Source of the DNA: Flavobacteriales bacterium
GTDB taxonomy: Bacteria > Bacteroidota > Bacteroidia > UBA10329
Direction of reading: 5' to 3'
Assembly: GCA_021739695.1 (NCBI GenBank)
Contig: JAIPBM010000033.1
Location: 1-42,369 of the forward strand
DNA length: 42,369 nucleotides
Shown piece by piece: positions 36,430-42,369 of this stretch. The position numbers and the translations under genes were made by a program. Below the pieces are notes generated by a model. That model searched no databases, was not told the DNA's origin, and saw only the letters and a list, made by a program, of their open reading frames with translations. The number at the start of each line of letters is the position of its first letter. Position 1 is the first letter of the stretch.

Positions 36430-36738
36430 ATGACCAAGCAACATTACATATTTCTCAAAAAGGAGTTCACGCTGCGCGAAATGCAGGTCATTTCGCTCAA
36501 TGCACTCGGACTTAAACAACGACAAATAGCCGCCTATCTAAACATTGCCGAGTCAACGGTGAAGACCCACCTCTGCACCATCCGCATCAAGCTGGGCTAC
36601 AAAAAGAACGAGGACGACAGCCGCAAACTGATGTCCGATTCGCTTGCCAATGGCTTTGACCGTGAAGGAAACTACACAGGACTGCATCTCTTCCCAGATC
36701 ATCCTGCCTCTGATATGCCTTGGGGCGCGGGGATTTAG
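36430..36738 (+). CDS. LuxR-type HTH DNA-binding protein, stand-alone
   Basis: 102 residues containing only a LuxR/FixJ-type helix-turn-helix: FTLREMQVISLNALGLKQRQIAAYLNI followed by the recognition helix AESTVKTHLCTIRIKLGY (about 12-56). There is no receiver, PAS or ligand-binding domain, so it would act as a solo regulator or work with a separate sensor. The C-terminus LHLFPDHPASDMPWGAGI is unlike the family. The stop codon lies at the first base pairs of a heptamer tandem repeat, so the end of the protein could vary with repeat changes nearby. Confidence 0.82.
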   Translation: MTKQHYIFLKKEFTLREMQVISLNALGLKQRQIAAYLNIAESTVKTHLCTIRIKLGYKKNEDDSRKLMSDSLANGFDREGNYTGLHLFPDHPASDMPWGAGI

Positions 36739-36815
36739 GTAATAGGTATCAGGTATTAGGTATTAGGTAATAGGTATTAGGTGTTAGGTGTTAGGTGTTA
36801 GATGTTGGGTATTAG
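36737..36815. repeat. Heptamer tandem repeat (AGGTATT-like), 11 copies
   Basis: Eleven 7-bp units read AGGTAAT, AGGTATC, AGGTATT (twice), AGGTAAT, AGGTATT, AGGTGTT (three times), AGATGTT, GGGTATT, then AG. It begins inside the stop codon of the LuxR-type gene. Slippage-prone. Confidence 0.85.
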
Positions 36816-36890
36816 CTCAAACGTACACTTCAGTCTCAACTCTCCCCTGGTTCAATAGATCAAAGCTTTCCCCTGATCCCTAAAATCGAA

Positions 36891-37146
36891 GAATCCTCCA
36901 CTGCGGTCGGAATGACAGTAGTAGTTGGCGTAGCTCACTGCTCGAACCTCTCTGCTCAAACCTCAAACCTCAGTCTCAACTCTCCTCCGCATCAATAGAT
37001 CAAAACGTACCTCTAATACGCTAACGAGCTAATTACCTGAGCCCTTAAGAAGATTCCTCCACTGCGGTCGGAATGACAGTAGTAGTTGGCGTAGCTCACT
37101 GCTCGAACCTCTCTGCTCAAACCTCAAACCTCAGTCTCAACTCTCC
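36891..37146. repeat. Two near-identical ~95-bp direct repeats
   Basis: 36891-36985 and 37052-37146 are nearly identical (first copy GAATCCTCC, second GATTCCTCC, then the same CACTGCGGTCGGAATGACAG ... CAGTCTCAACTCTCC). A third partial copy of the last part (CAGTCTCAACTCTCC ... CAATAGATCAAA) starts near 36831. No ORF is supported; it is a locally amplified intergenic block. Confidence 0.85.
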
Positions 37147-37211
37147 CCCTTTAGGCCTACGCCCAAAGGATTAGACCAAAGGGATTACACCTTTTAGCCT
37201 AGTCCTATCTT

Positions 37212-37246
37212 TTTGATTATCAATACATTAACTCTATATATGTTTG
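37212..37246 (+). promoter_or_regulatory. Promoter upstream of the 21-bp repeat tract
   Basis: TTTG (37212-37215), a 23-bp spacer and TATGTTTG (37239-37246). It would transcribe the 21-bp repeat tract as a ~430-nt leader of the gene at 37683. Confidence 0.5.
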
Positions 37247-37321
37247 TAATGCCGCTAGCAGCAAACGTTCTTTGACATCTGGAACAGTACCCTCATCAAA
37301 ACCGTATTCAGCGGAAGTCCG

Positions 37322-37615
37322 CGAACTTTAAAAGAAGACAGCGGAACACTAAAAGAAGACAGCGGAACTCTAAAGGAAGACAGCGGAACTCTAAAGGAAG
37401 ACAGCGGAACTCTAAAAGTAGAAAGCAGAACACTAAAAGAAGACAGCGGAACTCTAAAGGAAGACAGCGGAACTCTAAAAGTAGAAAGCAGAACTCTAAA
37501 AGAAGAAAGCAGAACTCTAAAAGAAGAAAGCAGAACTCTAAAAGAAGAAAGCAGAACTCTAAAAGAAGAAAGCAAAACACTAAAAGAAGAAAGCGGAACT
37601 TCCAAGGAATATGCA
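37322..37615. repeat. 21-bp tandem repeat, 13 units plus one degenerate
   Basis: Thirteen in-phase 21-bp units (consensus around AGAACTCTAAAAGAAGA) run from 37322 to 37594, with a degenerate fourteenth to 37615. Two sub-types alternate (GGAACTCTAAAGGAAGACAG and AGAACTCTAAAAGAAGAAAG, with GTAGAAAG variants). In the + frame that stays open they read G/R-T-L-K-E-D/E-S. The minus strand is also open (LLSSFRV) but hydrophobic and implausible as a protein. No normal start codon precedes the + frame. Confidence 0.9.
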
Positions 37616-37682
37616 ACAGATTTCCCAATTGCCCGCGTTTGGCGACCGCTAAACGCATCTAACCAATTAAAAAACAAACGTC

Positions 37683-38456
37683 ATGAAAAAGGATTATGTA
37701 CCCGGAAGTAATGGAGCATTCAGATCATGGGTCATCTCGCTCTACTCATTTGTAAGCAACAATGCTGTGGAATGGGACCTGCCCGTTTCAGTGGTACCAG
37801 AGTTTGATTCCATGCTCACAGAGTTCCTAGCGCTTTTTGCCACTGTAGAAAACAAGCGCACCCGCACCACCGAACAAGTACTTACCTACGAAAGCTATAA
37901 GGCTGAGTTCACCACCTTTCTGCGAAGCTTGGTGCAGGTGCATCTGGTGCGCAATTCACAGATTCCTTACGCCACCAAAATTGCCATGAACCTCAATCCA
38001 CGCGTTGGAAGTAGCGAACGGCCCGACATTGACAGTGAACCGATCATCGTGCTTACCAATGCGGCCAGAGGTGTTATCAAGATCAAATTACTGGTGCTCG
38101 ATATGGGCAAACGCCCTAAGATTCACCCAAATGCCAACGGTGCCGAGCTGCGCTTCTACATCAGTGCTGTGCCAACACAGGTGCAAGCGGCCAAACCAGA
38201 AGCATCTACCGATAGCCCGCAGGAACCAACACCGACACCAACACCCATTCCGATTCCTACACCTACGCCCAACACAGCGGCTAGCAACAAGGATGTGTTT
38301 GTGATGGATACCTTCTTCACCACGCGTGGTAGCTTCGACCGAAAAATGGAGAACTACCTAGGCAAAGCATTTGTGGTGCAAGGCCGATGGGTGAACACCA
38401 CTGATGCCGAAAAGAATGGCACCTGGTCTGATTTCTTCACCATTATTATTGCGTAG
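37683..38456 (+). CDS. Protein of unknown function with Pro/Thr linker
   Basis: 257 residues, no signal peptide. The N-terminal domain (1-165) begins MKKDYVPGSNGAFRSWVISLYSFV and contains FLRSLVQVHLVRN and LNPRVGSSERPDI, a pattern I have seen in hypothetical Bacteroidota proteins. A flexible linker EPTPTPTPIPIPTPTPNT (about 180-198) follows, then a short C-terminal domain (FFTTRGSFDRKMENYLG ... WSDFFTIIIA). I recognise no function. It lies after the 21-bp repeat tract and is closed by a strong terminator, so it forms its own unit. Confidence 0.8.
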   Translation: MKKDYVPGSNGAFRSWVISLYSFVSNNAVEWDLPVSVVPEFDSMLTEFLALFATVENKRTRTTEQVLTYESYKAEFTTFLRSLVQVHLVRNSQIPYATKIAMNLNPRVGSSERPDIDSEPIIVLTNAARGVIKIKLLVLDMGKRPKIHPNANGAELRFYISAVPTQVQAAKPEASTDSPQEPTPTPTPIPIPTPTPNTAASNKDVFVMDTFFTTRGSFDRKMENYLGKAFVVQGRWVNTTDAEKNGTWSDFFTIIIA

Positions 38457-38488
38457 CCAATGGCCTTCTTCGCAGGCAGCTACCTTCT

Positions 38489-38529
38489 GAACCCCGTTGG
38501 GCCTTGGCCTGGCGGGGTTCTTTTTTTTT
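38489..38529 (+). terminator. Rho-independent terminator
   Basis: Stem GAACCCCG (38489-38496) / CGGGGTTC (38513-38520), with inner pairing of the GGCC-rich loop, followed by nine T. It isolates the chromosome gene at 37683 from the cassette region. Confidence 0.9.
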
Positions 38530-38675
38530 GTAAATGTGGCATGCTAAGGGATGAAAAAACACAGGATTGAGGTGATAGAGTGTTGGAAGTTTGGATTGGG
38601 ATTTGTAGTATTGGCGGGTATAAACATCACAAGGCTAGAAGTAAGAATTACGCATAGCACGCCAAGTGCCAAACC

Positions 38676-38837
38676 AACTTAAAGACCACTGCCATATACG
38701 CACATGTCAGTACAAAAGACTTAAACAAAATAGTGAGCCCTTTAGACCGTATTTTTGATGATAGAGAGCTGAAAAACAATAAATTAGCAGCACCAACTCG
38801 AAAGGCGGCTATGAATGGTATAACTGATATCCCCTAG
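38676..38837 (+). pseudogene. C-terminal relic of a tyrosine recombinase (integrase)
   Basis: The frame ending at TAG 38835-38837 reads NLKTTAIYAHVSTKDLNK then IVSPLDRIF and a polar tail to ITDIP. KTTxIYxHVS with the nucleophilic Tyr and the SPLD end are the C-terminal signature of XerC/D and integron-integrase type recombinases. Upstream the frame hits a stop at 38655 and the expected LGH box is missing, so only about 50 codons remain and the gene is dead. It points the same way as the cassettes, and the last G of its stop codon is the G of the first GTT crossover-like site. Confidence 0.8.
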
Positions 38838-38904
38838 TTGGCGGTAATTGTTGAAGCCGTTTGAAAGTGCGGCTCTAAATTGAAAACTAAGCAGTTTCTA
38901 CGTT

Positions 38905-38983
38905 GAAACTTACGGACGACAAGCAAGTCAACACCACGAAGAAATTTAAGCCCTTACTTTATTGCAGCGAAACGTTGGTAGCA
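38905..38983 (+). repeat. Half attC-like relic inside cassette alpha
   Basis: CGGACGACAAGC ... TTTAAGCCCTTACTTTATTG ... GAAACGTTGG resembles the right half of the complete palindromes (GGACGACAGG ... TTAAAGCCCTATTTTCAT ... AAAACGTTGG), ending in GTT at 38974-38976. No matching left half was found, so it looks like the remnant of a lost or fused cassette. Confidence 0.55.
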
Positions 38984-39002
38984 ATTAAAAACAAAATCAC
39001 AC

Positions 39003-39857
39003 ATGAAAAAACAGTTTTATTTAATGCTTTCAATGCTTTTACTATCTGTAATTGCACTATCGCAAGAAGGAGTTATTCCAGTTGGAGTTACCAGCACATC
39101 AAATCCGCACTACCTAGAACCTCTGGAAAGTAATTACCTACCTGAATGTTACACGTCTTTAGCAAAGAAAGGGGCTTACTTAAGATTATCAAATCCTAAA
39201 ACTGGAATGACCGCATTGTTCATAGTAAGAGGCTCTATTCAATCAGGAACTTTTGGTAATGTAACCGTTACACTTGATTATTTCTCTTTATTAAAAGACG
39301 CTAACAATAGTACTTTCAATGAATACCTGTACTGTGGTGTAGTAAGTGAATCTGATGCTTTAACTGAAATAGCAACATTAAAAGAGAATGATGAAAAGAG
39401 TAAAATAAGGTCAGAAGAATTTGCAATTAGACTAGCTGAAAATAAGAGAGTCAGAGATAGTATATCTGATAGACTTGAAGCTAATGGAATGGAGACTTCG
39501 ATAACTTATTATGCTATCAATAATAATTTTGAAGGAGCGTTAGCTAATATTACTGCGGACACTTCCGATACTGGATATTCGCAATTTGGAGGTTTTAGCG
39601 CAGCTTCTTCGAATATACCAGTAGGGACTTTCCTTAGAGTCACGTATATGGAGGGCACTAGGTATGAGAAAGTAATATACGTTGAAGTCGTAAAAAAAAT
39701 ATCAATTCAACATAGTGACGTTGATTTAATTGTGTTTAAGGAAGCTTATAAGAGTTTAGGTATAAGTATTGCTAAAAAACAATGCTCTGTGATTTACGAG
39801 ATTATATCTAAAGAAGAGTATTTGACTCTATCAAACCAGGATAATATTAATAAGTAG
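39003..39857 (+). CDS. Cassette-borne secreted protein of unknown function
   Basis: 284 residues. The signal peptide is MKKQFYLMLSMLLLSVIALSQ. The mature part has an N-terminal beta-rich region (GVTSTSNPHYLEPLESNYLP, FIVRGSIQSGTFGNVTVTL), a charged helical stretch (IATLKENDEKSKIRSEEFAI ... RDSISDRL, about 120-160), and a C-terminal part ending SKEEYLTLSNQDNINK. I know no family. Its codons are noticeably more AT-rich than those of the chromosomal genes to the left, consistent with acquisition as part of cassette alpha. Start at 39003 is set by the signal peptide. Confidence 0.8.
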   Translation: MKKQFYLMLSMLLLSVIALSQEGVIPVGVTSTSNPHYLEPLESNYLPECYTSLAKKGAYLRLSNPKTGMTALFIVRGSIQSGTFGNVTVTLDYFSLLKDANNSTFNEYLYCGVVSESDALTEIATLKENDEKSKIRSEEFAIRLAENKRVRDSISDRLEANGMETSITYYAINNNFEGALANITADTSDTGYSQFGGFSAASSNIPVGTFLRVTYMEGTRYEKVIYVEVVKKISIQHSDVDLIVFKEAYKSLGISIAKKQCSVIYEIISKEEYLTLSNQDNINK

Positions 39858-39999
39858 TTGGTTTATGTTTTGAGTGTTTCATGACTCTGGTAATGCAGTA
39901 GATTTTAAATACTGTTCTTCCAAGTCAATCTCGACAAGTCTAAAAATGACCCTCAGTTTATTTTGATATATCAACGTTTGACAAAAAAATTAAAACAAC

Positions 40000-40135
40000 T
40001 ACCGCCAACATCTGCTATCAAAATAGGGCGTGACGACAGGTACGCAAGCCTTGGTGGTTCCTACCCAGTTCGGTTTCGGCTGAAAGGACGAAGCAGTTAA
40101 AGCCCTATTTTTCATAGCAGTAACCGTTGTGTGTA
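40000..40135 (+). other. attC-like recombination site A (closes cassette alpha)
   Basis: A ~135-bp imperfect palindrome. Left arm TGCTATCAAAATAGGGC pairs with right arm GCCCTATTTTTCATAGCA with one mismatch and a bulge. Outer ends are TACCGCCAAC (left) and GTTGTGTGTA (right). Only the AAC/GTT core of the classical integron consensus is kept. The crossover would fall between G40126 and T40127. Confidence 0.7.
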
Positions 40136-40766
40136 ATTTTAAATGAGGACAGCGCTGACAATTTTTCTGACACTCACTTGTCTGACGATATTTGCCCAGA
40201 CGGTTGTGACTGGAACGTTGGTTGACAGTAAGACATTGGAACCAATAAACTATGGAAATGTATTTATTCCAAAAACAGGCATTGGTTGTACGGTAAACAC
40301 AACCGGCAGTTTTTCACTTAATGTTGGTCAAAGCACGGTAATCGAAGTTGGGGCAATAGGTTATCCTAAGCATGTAATTTATAATCTAAAGCAGGATGTT
40401 GATACCATAAGCCTTGGTCAAATTCATTTGGTATATGTCGGTTCCAGCGGTTTTGTGACCGTTGCTAAAAAAAGGTTTCTATCAAAGAAGACAAGATTGG
40501 TTTGCGTTCCTTATGACAATACGAAAGAGATTAATTCTGAAGACTTTGTAATTAAATGTCCGAAAGGGGGTGTTTGCTATAAATGGGAGTATGACGAAGC
40601 GGCCTTTTTGATGTCGTTGAATTTTGAAATGATAAAAAACTACACACAACACCAACCATCAAAATAGGGCGTGACGTGTTTGCCGCAAGTTCATCACGGT
40701 TTGCAGTTTTCGCTTTCGGGCGAAAGGACGACAGGATTAAAGCCCTATTTTCATAGTTGTAAAACG
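40127..40766 (+). mobile_element. Integron-like cassette beta (640 bp)
   Basis: Starts at the GTT of site A: GTTGTGTGTA (40126-40135) is exactly complementary to TACACACAAC (40641-40650) at the left end of site B. One gene (40143-40667) fills it almost completely, the classic compact one-gene cassette form. Confidence 0.75.
40143..40667 (+). CDS. Cassette-borne secreted carboxypeptidase-regulatory-like domain protein
   Basis: 174 residues. Signal peptide MRTALTIFLTLTCLTIFAQ, then a CarboxypepD_reg-like (Ig-like) domain: VVTGTLVDSKTLEPINYGNV, FIPKTGIGCTVNTTGSFSL, VIEVGAIGYPKHVI. This domain is the plug-side module of many Bacteroidota outer-membrane proteins but here it stands alone with a short tail (LRLV-like basic segment, then KCPKGGVCYKWEYDEAAFLM). 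The gene begins 8 bp after the cassette start and its stop TAG lies in the left arm of site B, so the cassette is tightly packed. Bases 40598-40616 match 19 nt of a CRISPR spacer. Confidence 0.8.
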   Translation: MRTALTIFLTLTCLTIFAQTVVTGTLVDSKTLEPINYGNVFIPKTGIGCTVNTTGSFSLNVGQSTVIEVGAIGYPKHVIYNLKQDVDTISLGQIHLVYVGSSGFVTVAKKRFLSKKTRLVCVPYDNTKEINSEDFVIKCPKGGVCYKWEYDEAAFLMSLNFEMIKNYTQHQPSK

Positions 40767-40775
40767 TTGGCAAAC
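40641..40775 (+). other. attC-like recombination site B (closes cassette beta)
   Basis: Left end TACACACAAC, arm ATCAAAATAGGGCGTGACG, centre with GTTTGCCGCAAGTTCATCAC, right arm GCCCTATTTTCATAGTTG and right end GTTGGCAAAC (40766-40775). It is nearly identical to site C over about 120 bp, and less similar to site A in the centre. Confidence 0.72.
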
Positions 40776-40793
40776 ATTTTAAAAACCAAACAC

Positions 40794-41435
40794 ATGAAAC
40801 ACACAATCTTAACTACGCTTCTCACTGCCCTTATCATCACTGCATTTGGTCAATCATTTGAAGGGACAGTAACCTATGAAATGGAAATCAAGAACCCAAT
40901 GCCTGACAAGATTCCTGATAGTCTCTTTTTTGCAAGCATTGGAGGTGTTTCGAAGTTTACTCAGGTATACAACTACAAAGACAACCTCTATAAATCGGAA
41001 ATTAAAGAAACAGGGTTGGTTCAGTTATATGACCCAAAAACCAATCGTCTGTACAGTTACAATGCGGCAAAAGATTCCGCAGCTTGGTCAGACGGGTCAA
41101 AGTACATGGACGAGTTGGTTGAAGCCAGGAAACTCGATGAAAAAGAAACAATACTTGGCGTGGAATGCAATGCTATTGTGGTTAAATCGACACTTGCCGA
41201 GACTACCTACTACTATTCGGACAAGTACAAAATGGACCCGAAGTTGTTTAAGGGACATAAATACGGTTTGTGGGAAGATTATCTCAAAGAAACTGGAGCC
41301 TTACCTCTGAAGTTTGTTGTGAAGTCACCCTTCTCGAATATGGTAACCACTGCTGTGGACATCAAAGAAGAACAACTTTCAAACGACCTATTTAAACTGC
41401 CTAAGTTCAAATCAGTGGTTAAGAATCTGTTCTGA
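40794..41435 (+). CDS. Cassette-borne secreted DUF4412/GLPGLI-like protein
   Basis: 213 residues from ATG 40794; the open frame continues upstream through site B but the signal peptide MKHTILTTLLTALIITAFGQ fixes the start. The mature protein begins SFEGTVTYEMEIKNP, typical of DUF4412-like periplasmic proteins. It goes on with KSEIKETGLVQLYDPKTNRL, DEKETILGVECNAIVVKS and YYYSDKYKMDP. The family is known from Bacteroidota secreted proteins without biochemical role. First of two genes in cassette gamma. Confidence 0.82.
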   Translation: MKHTILTTLLTALIITAFGQSFEGTVTYEMEIKNPMPDKIPDSLFFASIGGVSKFTQVYNYKDNLYKSEIKETGLVQLYDPKTNRLYSYNAAKDSAAWSDGSKYMDELVEARKLDEKETILGVECNAIVVKSTLAETTYYYSDKYKMDPKLFKGHKYGLWEDYLKETGALPLKFVVKSPFSNMVTTAVDIKEEQLSNDLFKLPKFKSVVKNLF

Positions 41436-41498
41436 CTGCCAAACGCCTTTTATCCGCCTTACGCTCACAATGACAAATCCCCCGATACCTTAATCGGA

Positions 41499-42101
41499 AT
41501 GAAAACGATTGTAGTTGGTTTAGTTTCTTGCCTTGCTCTGCTCGTCAGTCCCAGTTTCAATGACGCTTCTACATTGGGTAACGTAGATTATCTACAAATT
41601 GGGAAACTGATGTACACTGAAGACGAAAAAGAAATAGAAGAATTATTTGAAAACTTCCGTTCCGATCAAAAACGCTTTCTGAGGCGGAACAAAAAGCTCC
41701 TTGAATACTATGGATTTAATGAGTTGAAAGATGAGTTCAATCTTCTTTTCCTCTATGGTGAATACAAAGAATTGCTTAAATCCATTGACTGGCGAGGAGA
41801 AGAAGGTGAAAAGGAGGTGGAGGACTTCATTGAAAAGCGTCTGCCACAAACGAAAATCGATTGGTCTATTACGAATGGATTACGAGAAGAATACAAGGAC
41901 TCAGTCCAACATGACGGAACTTTCATTATCAAACTGTTCAAAGCCGTAGACATGGATGTACGAAATTCAGGTCACGGATTACTTTTCTTTGACACAGGGT
42001 CGGATTTCTACGCGTTCATTGTTTTAAGCGCAGCAAATGCTGACAAAGTCAATTCCATTGCACCTCGACAATTCATGAAAGCGTCTGACCTGAAAGAATA
42101 A
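41499..42101 (+). CDS. Cassette-borne secreted protein of unknown function
   Basis: 200 residues. The N-terminus MKTIVVGLVSCLALLVSPSFN is a likely signal peptide. The rest is a charged, mainly helical domain (MYTEDEKEIEELFENFRSDQ, FLRRNKKLLEYYGFNELKDE) followed by a more beta-like part (GTFIIKLFKAVDMDV, GHGLLFFDTGSDFYAFIVLS). No family recognised. It lies 63 bp after the previous gene, whose spacer includes a small CCGAT/ATCGG hairpin just before the ATG. Confidence 0.78.
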   Translation: MKTIVVGLVSCLALLVSPSFNDASTLGNVDYLQIGKLMYTEDEKEIEELFENFRSDQKRFLRRNKKLLEYYGFNELKDEFNLLFLYGEYKELLKSIDWRGEEGEKEVEDFIEKRLPQTKIDWSITNGLREEYKDSVQHDGTFIIKLFKAVDMDVRNSGHGLLFFDTGSDFYAFIVLSAANADKVNSIAPRQFMKASDLKE

Positions 42102-42106
42102 AAAAC

Positions 42107-42241
42107 GTTTGCCAACACCAACTATCAAAATAGGGCGTGACGTGTTTGCCGCAAGTTCATCACGGTTTGCAGTTTTTAGTTTCGGGCGAAAGGTTGAAGG
42201 TATTAAAGCCCTATTTTCATAGTTGTAAAACGTTGGAGTAA
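42107..42241 (+). other. attC-like recombination site C (closes cassette gamma)
   Basis: Left end GTTTGCCAAC, arms CAACTATCAAAATAGGGC and GCCCTATTTTCATAGTTG (17 of 18 pair), right end GTTGGAGTAA with GTT at 42232-42234. Almost the same sequence as site B. Confidence 0.72.
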
Positions 42242-42369
42242 ATTGGTGGCGCGGTCTGAAAATGCGGCTGTAACGTGAAAGTTCGACAGCTTCTAAAATA
42301 AAGTATTGAATGAGTCCAATAACTTTTCCATTTCAAGGAATACCGACAATAATCAGTCTGGTAGCCGTT
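42233..42369 (+). mobile_element. Start of cassette delta (cut by window end)
   Basis: Begins with GTTGGAGTAA. The following leader (GTCTGAAAATGCGGCTGTAA ... GACAGCTTCTAAA) is similar to the cassette alpha leader (GTTTGAAAGTGCGGCTCTAA ... AAGCAGTTTCTAC). If the model holds, the cassette ends outside the window with TTACTCCAAC. Confidence 0.6.
42310..42369 (+). CDS. 5' end of a cassette-borne ORF (partial)
   Basis: ATG at 42310 opens MSPITFPFQGIPTIISLVAV and runs to the window edge. Only 20 codons are visible; the hydrophobic second half could be a signal or membrane segment. It is in the place expected for the cassette delta gene. Confidence 0.4.
   Translation, partial: MSPITFPFQGIPTIISLVAV

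Larger units (their letters stand above)
38838..40126 (+). mobile_element. Integron-like cassette alpha (1289 bp)
   Basis: Bounded by GTT at 38837-38839 and GTT at 40126-40128. Its first ten bases with the flanking G, GTTGGCGGTA (38837-38846), are exactly complementary to TACCGCCAAC (40000-40009), the left end of the closing palindrome. It carries one gene (39003-39857) behind a 165-bp leader containing a half attC-like relic, and ~140 bp of gene-free sequence before the palindrome. Confidence 0.72.
40767..42232 (+). mobile_element. Integron-like cassette gamma (1466 bp, two genes)
   Basis: GTTGGCAAAC (40766-40775) is exactly complementary to GTTTGCCAAC (42107-42116) at the left end of site C. 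Two secreted-protein genes (40794-41435 and 41499-42101) lie in it on the + strand; the last gene ends 5 bp before the complementary decamer. Confidence 0.75.

Noticed and set aside
37255-37677. Minus-strand frame of 140 codons made of LLSSFRV repeats
   Set aside because: It is a by-product of the 21-bp tandem repeat, has no sensible start context and would be a repetitive hydrophobic chain.
40671-40793. Upstream part of the DUF4412-like frame as coding
   Set aside because: It runs through attC-like site B; the signal peptide starts at 40794.

Overview
The window looks like a chromosome segment of a Bacteroidota bacterium, probably Flavobacteriales-like. The evidence is four secreted proteins ending in type IX secretion (Por) sorting tails, many lipoproteins with a Cys lipobox, TAnnTTTG-type -7 promoter boxes, a type II-C style cas1-cas2 pair with long repeats, and typical Bacteroidota housekeeping genes (fused E1 alpha/beta, MtaB, Lgt, MeaB, agmatine deiminase/N-carbamoylputrescine amidase). 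No species can be named from the sequence alone.

Layout. 1-5618: the distal part of a type II-C CRISPR-Cas locus. It has the C-terminal end of cas1, a REP/MITE-like palindrome, cas2, a terminator, and an array that I counted as 62 repeats of 46 bp with 61 spacers of 29-30 bp. cas9 and the tracrRNA would lie to the left, outside the window. 5732-36062: mainly ordinary chromosome. It contains a DEAD-box RNA helicase, an ECF sigma factor with an overlapping TonB-domain membrane protein, a secreted S1-type protease, dapA, a CBS-containing GCS2-family ligase with an M14 deacylase, a PHB-depolymerase-like esterase, an aspartate aminotransferase, meaB, the aguA-aguB polyamine pair, a membrane protein fused to a low-molecular-weight phosphatase, an RluE-like pseudouridine synthase, mtaB-lgt, and a fused 2-oxo acid dehydrogenase E1. 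A secreted-protein gene near 33 kb is flanked by a duplicated 89-bp copy of the E1 gene's 3' end. 36063-37682: gene-poor and repeat-rich, with a LuxR-type HTH gene, heptamer repeats, duplicated ~95-bp blocks and a 13-copy 21-bp tandem repeat in front of a protein of unknown function.

38490-42369: the most notable part. After a strong terminator comes a relic C-terminus of a tyrosine recombinase whose stop codon overlaps a GTT crossover-like triplet. It is followed by an integron-like gene-cassette array. Three ~135-bp imperfect palindromes (attC-like) close three cassettes of 1289, 640 and 1466 bp, and a fourth cassette begins at the window edge. In each complete cassette the ten bases at its start (GTT...) are exactly complementary to the ten bases at the left end of the palindrome that closes it. 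This is what integron-type excision and circularisation predicts. The cassettes carry small secreted proteins of unknown role, all on the + strand.

Functional links: cas1-cas2 build the array; aguB-aguA convert agmatine to putrescine; the GCS2/CBS and M14 genes abut and probably share an amino-acid amide substrate; the sigma factor and its overlapping partner probably form a membrane-sensing pair; mtaB and lgt are co-transcribed.
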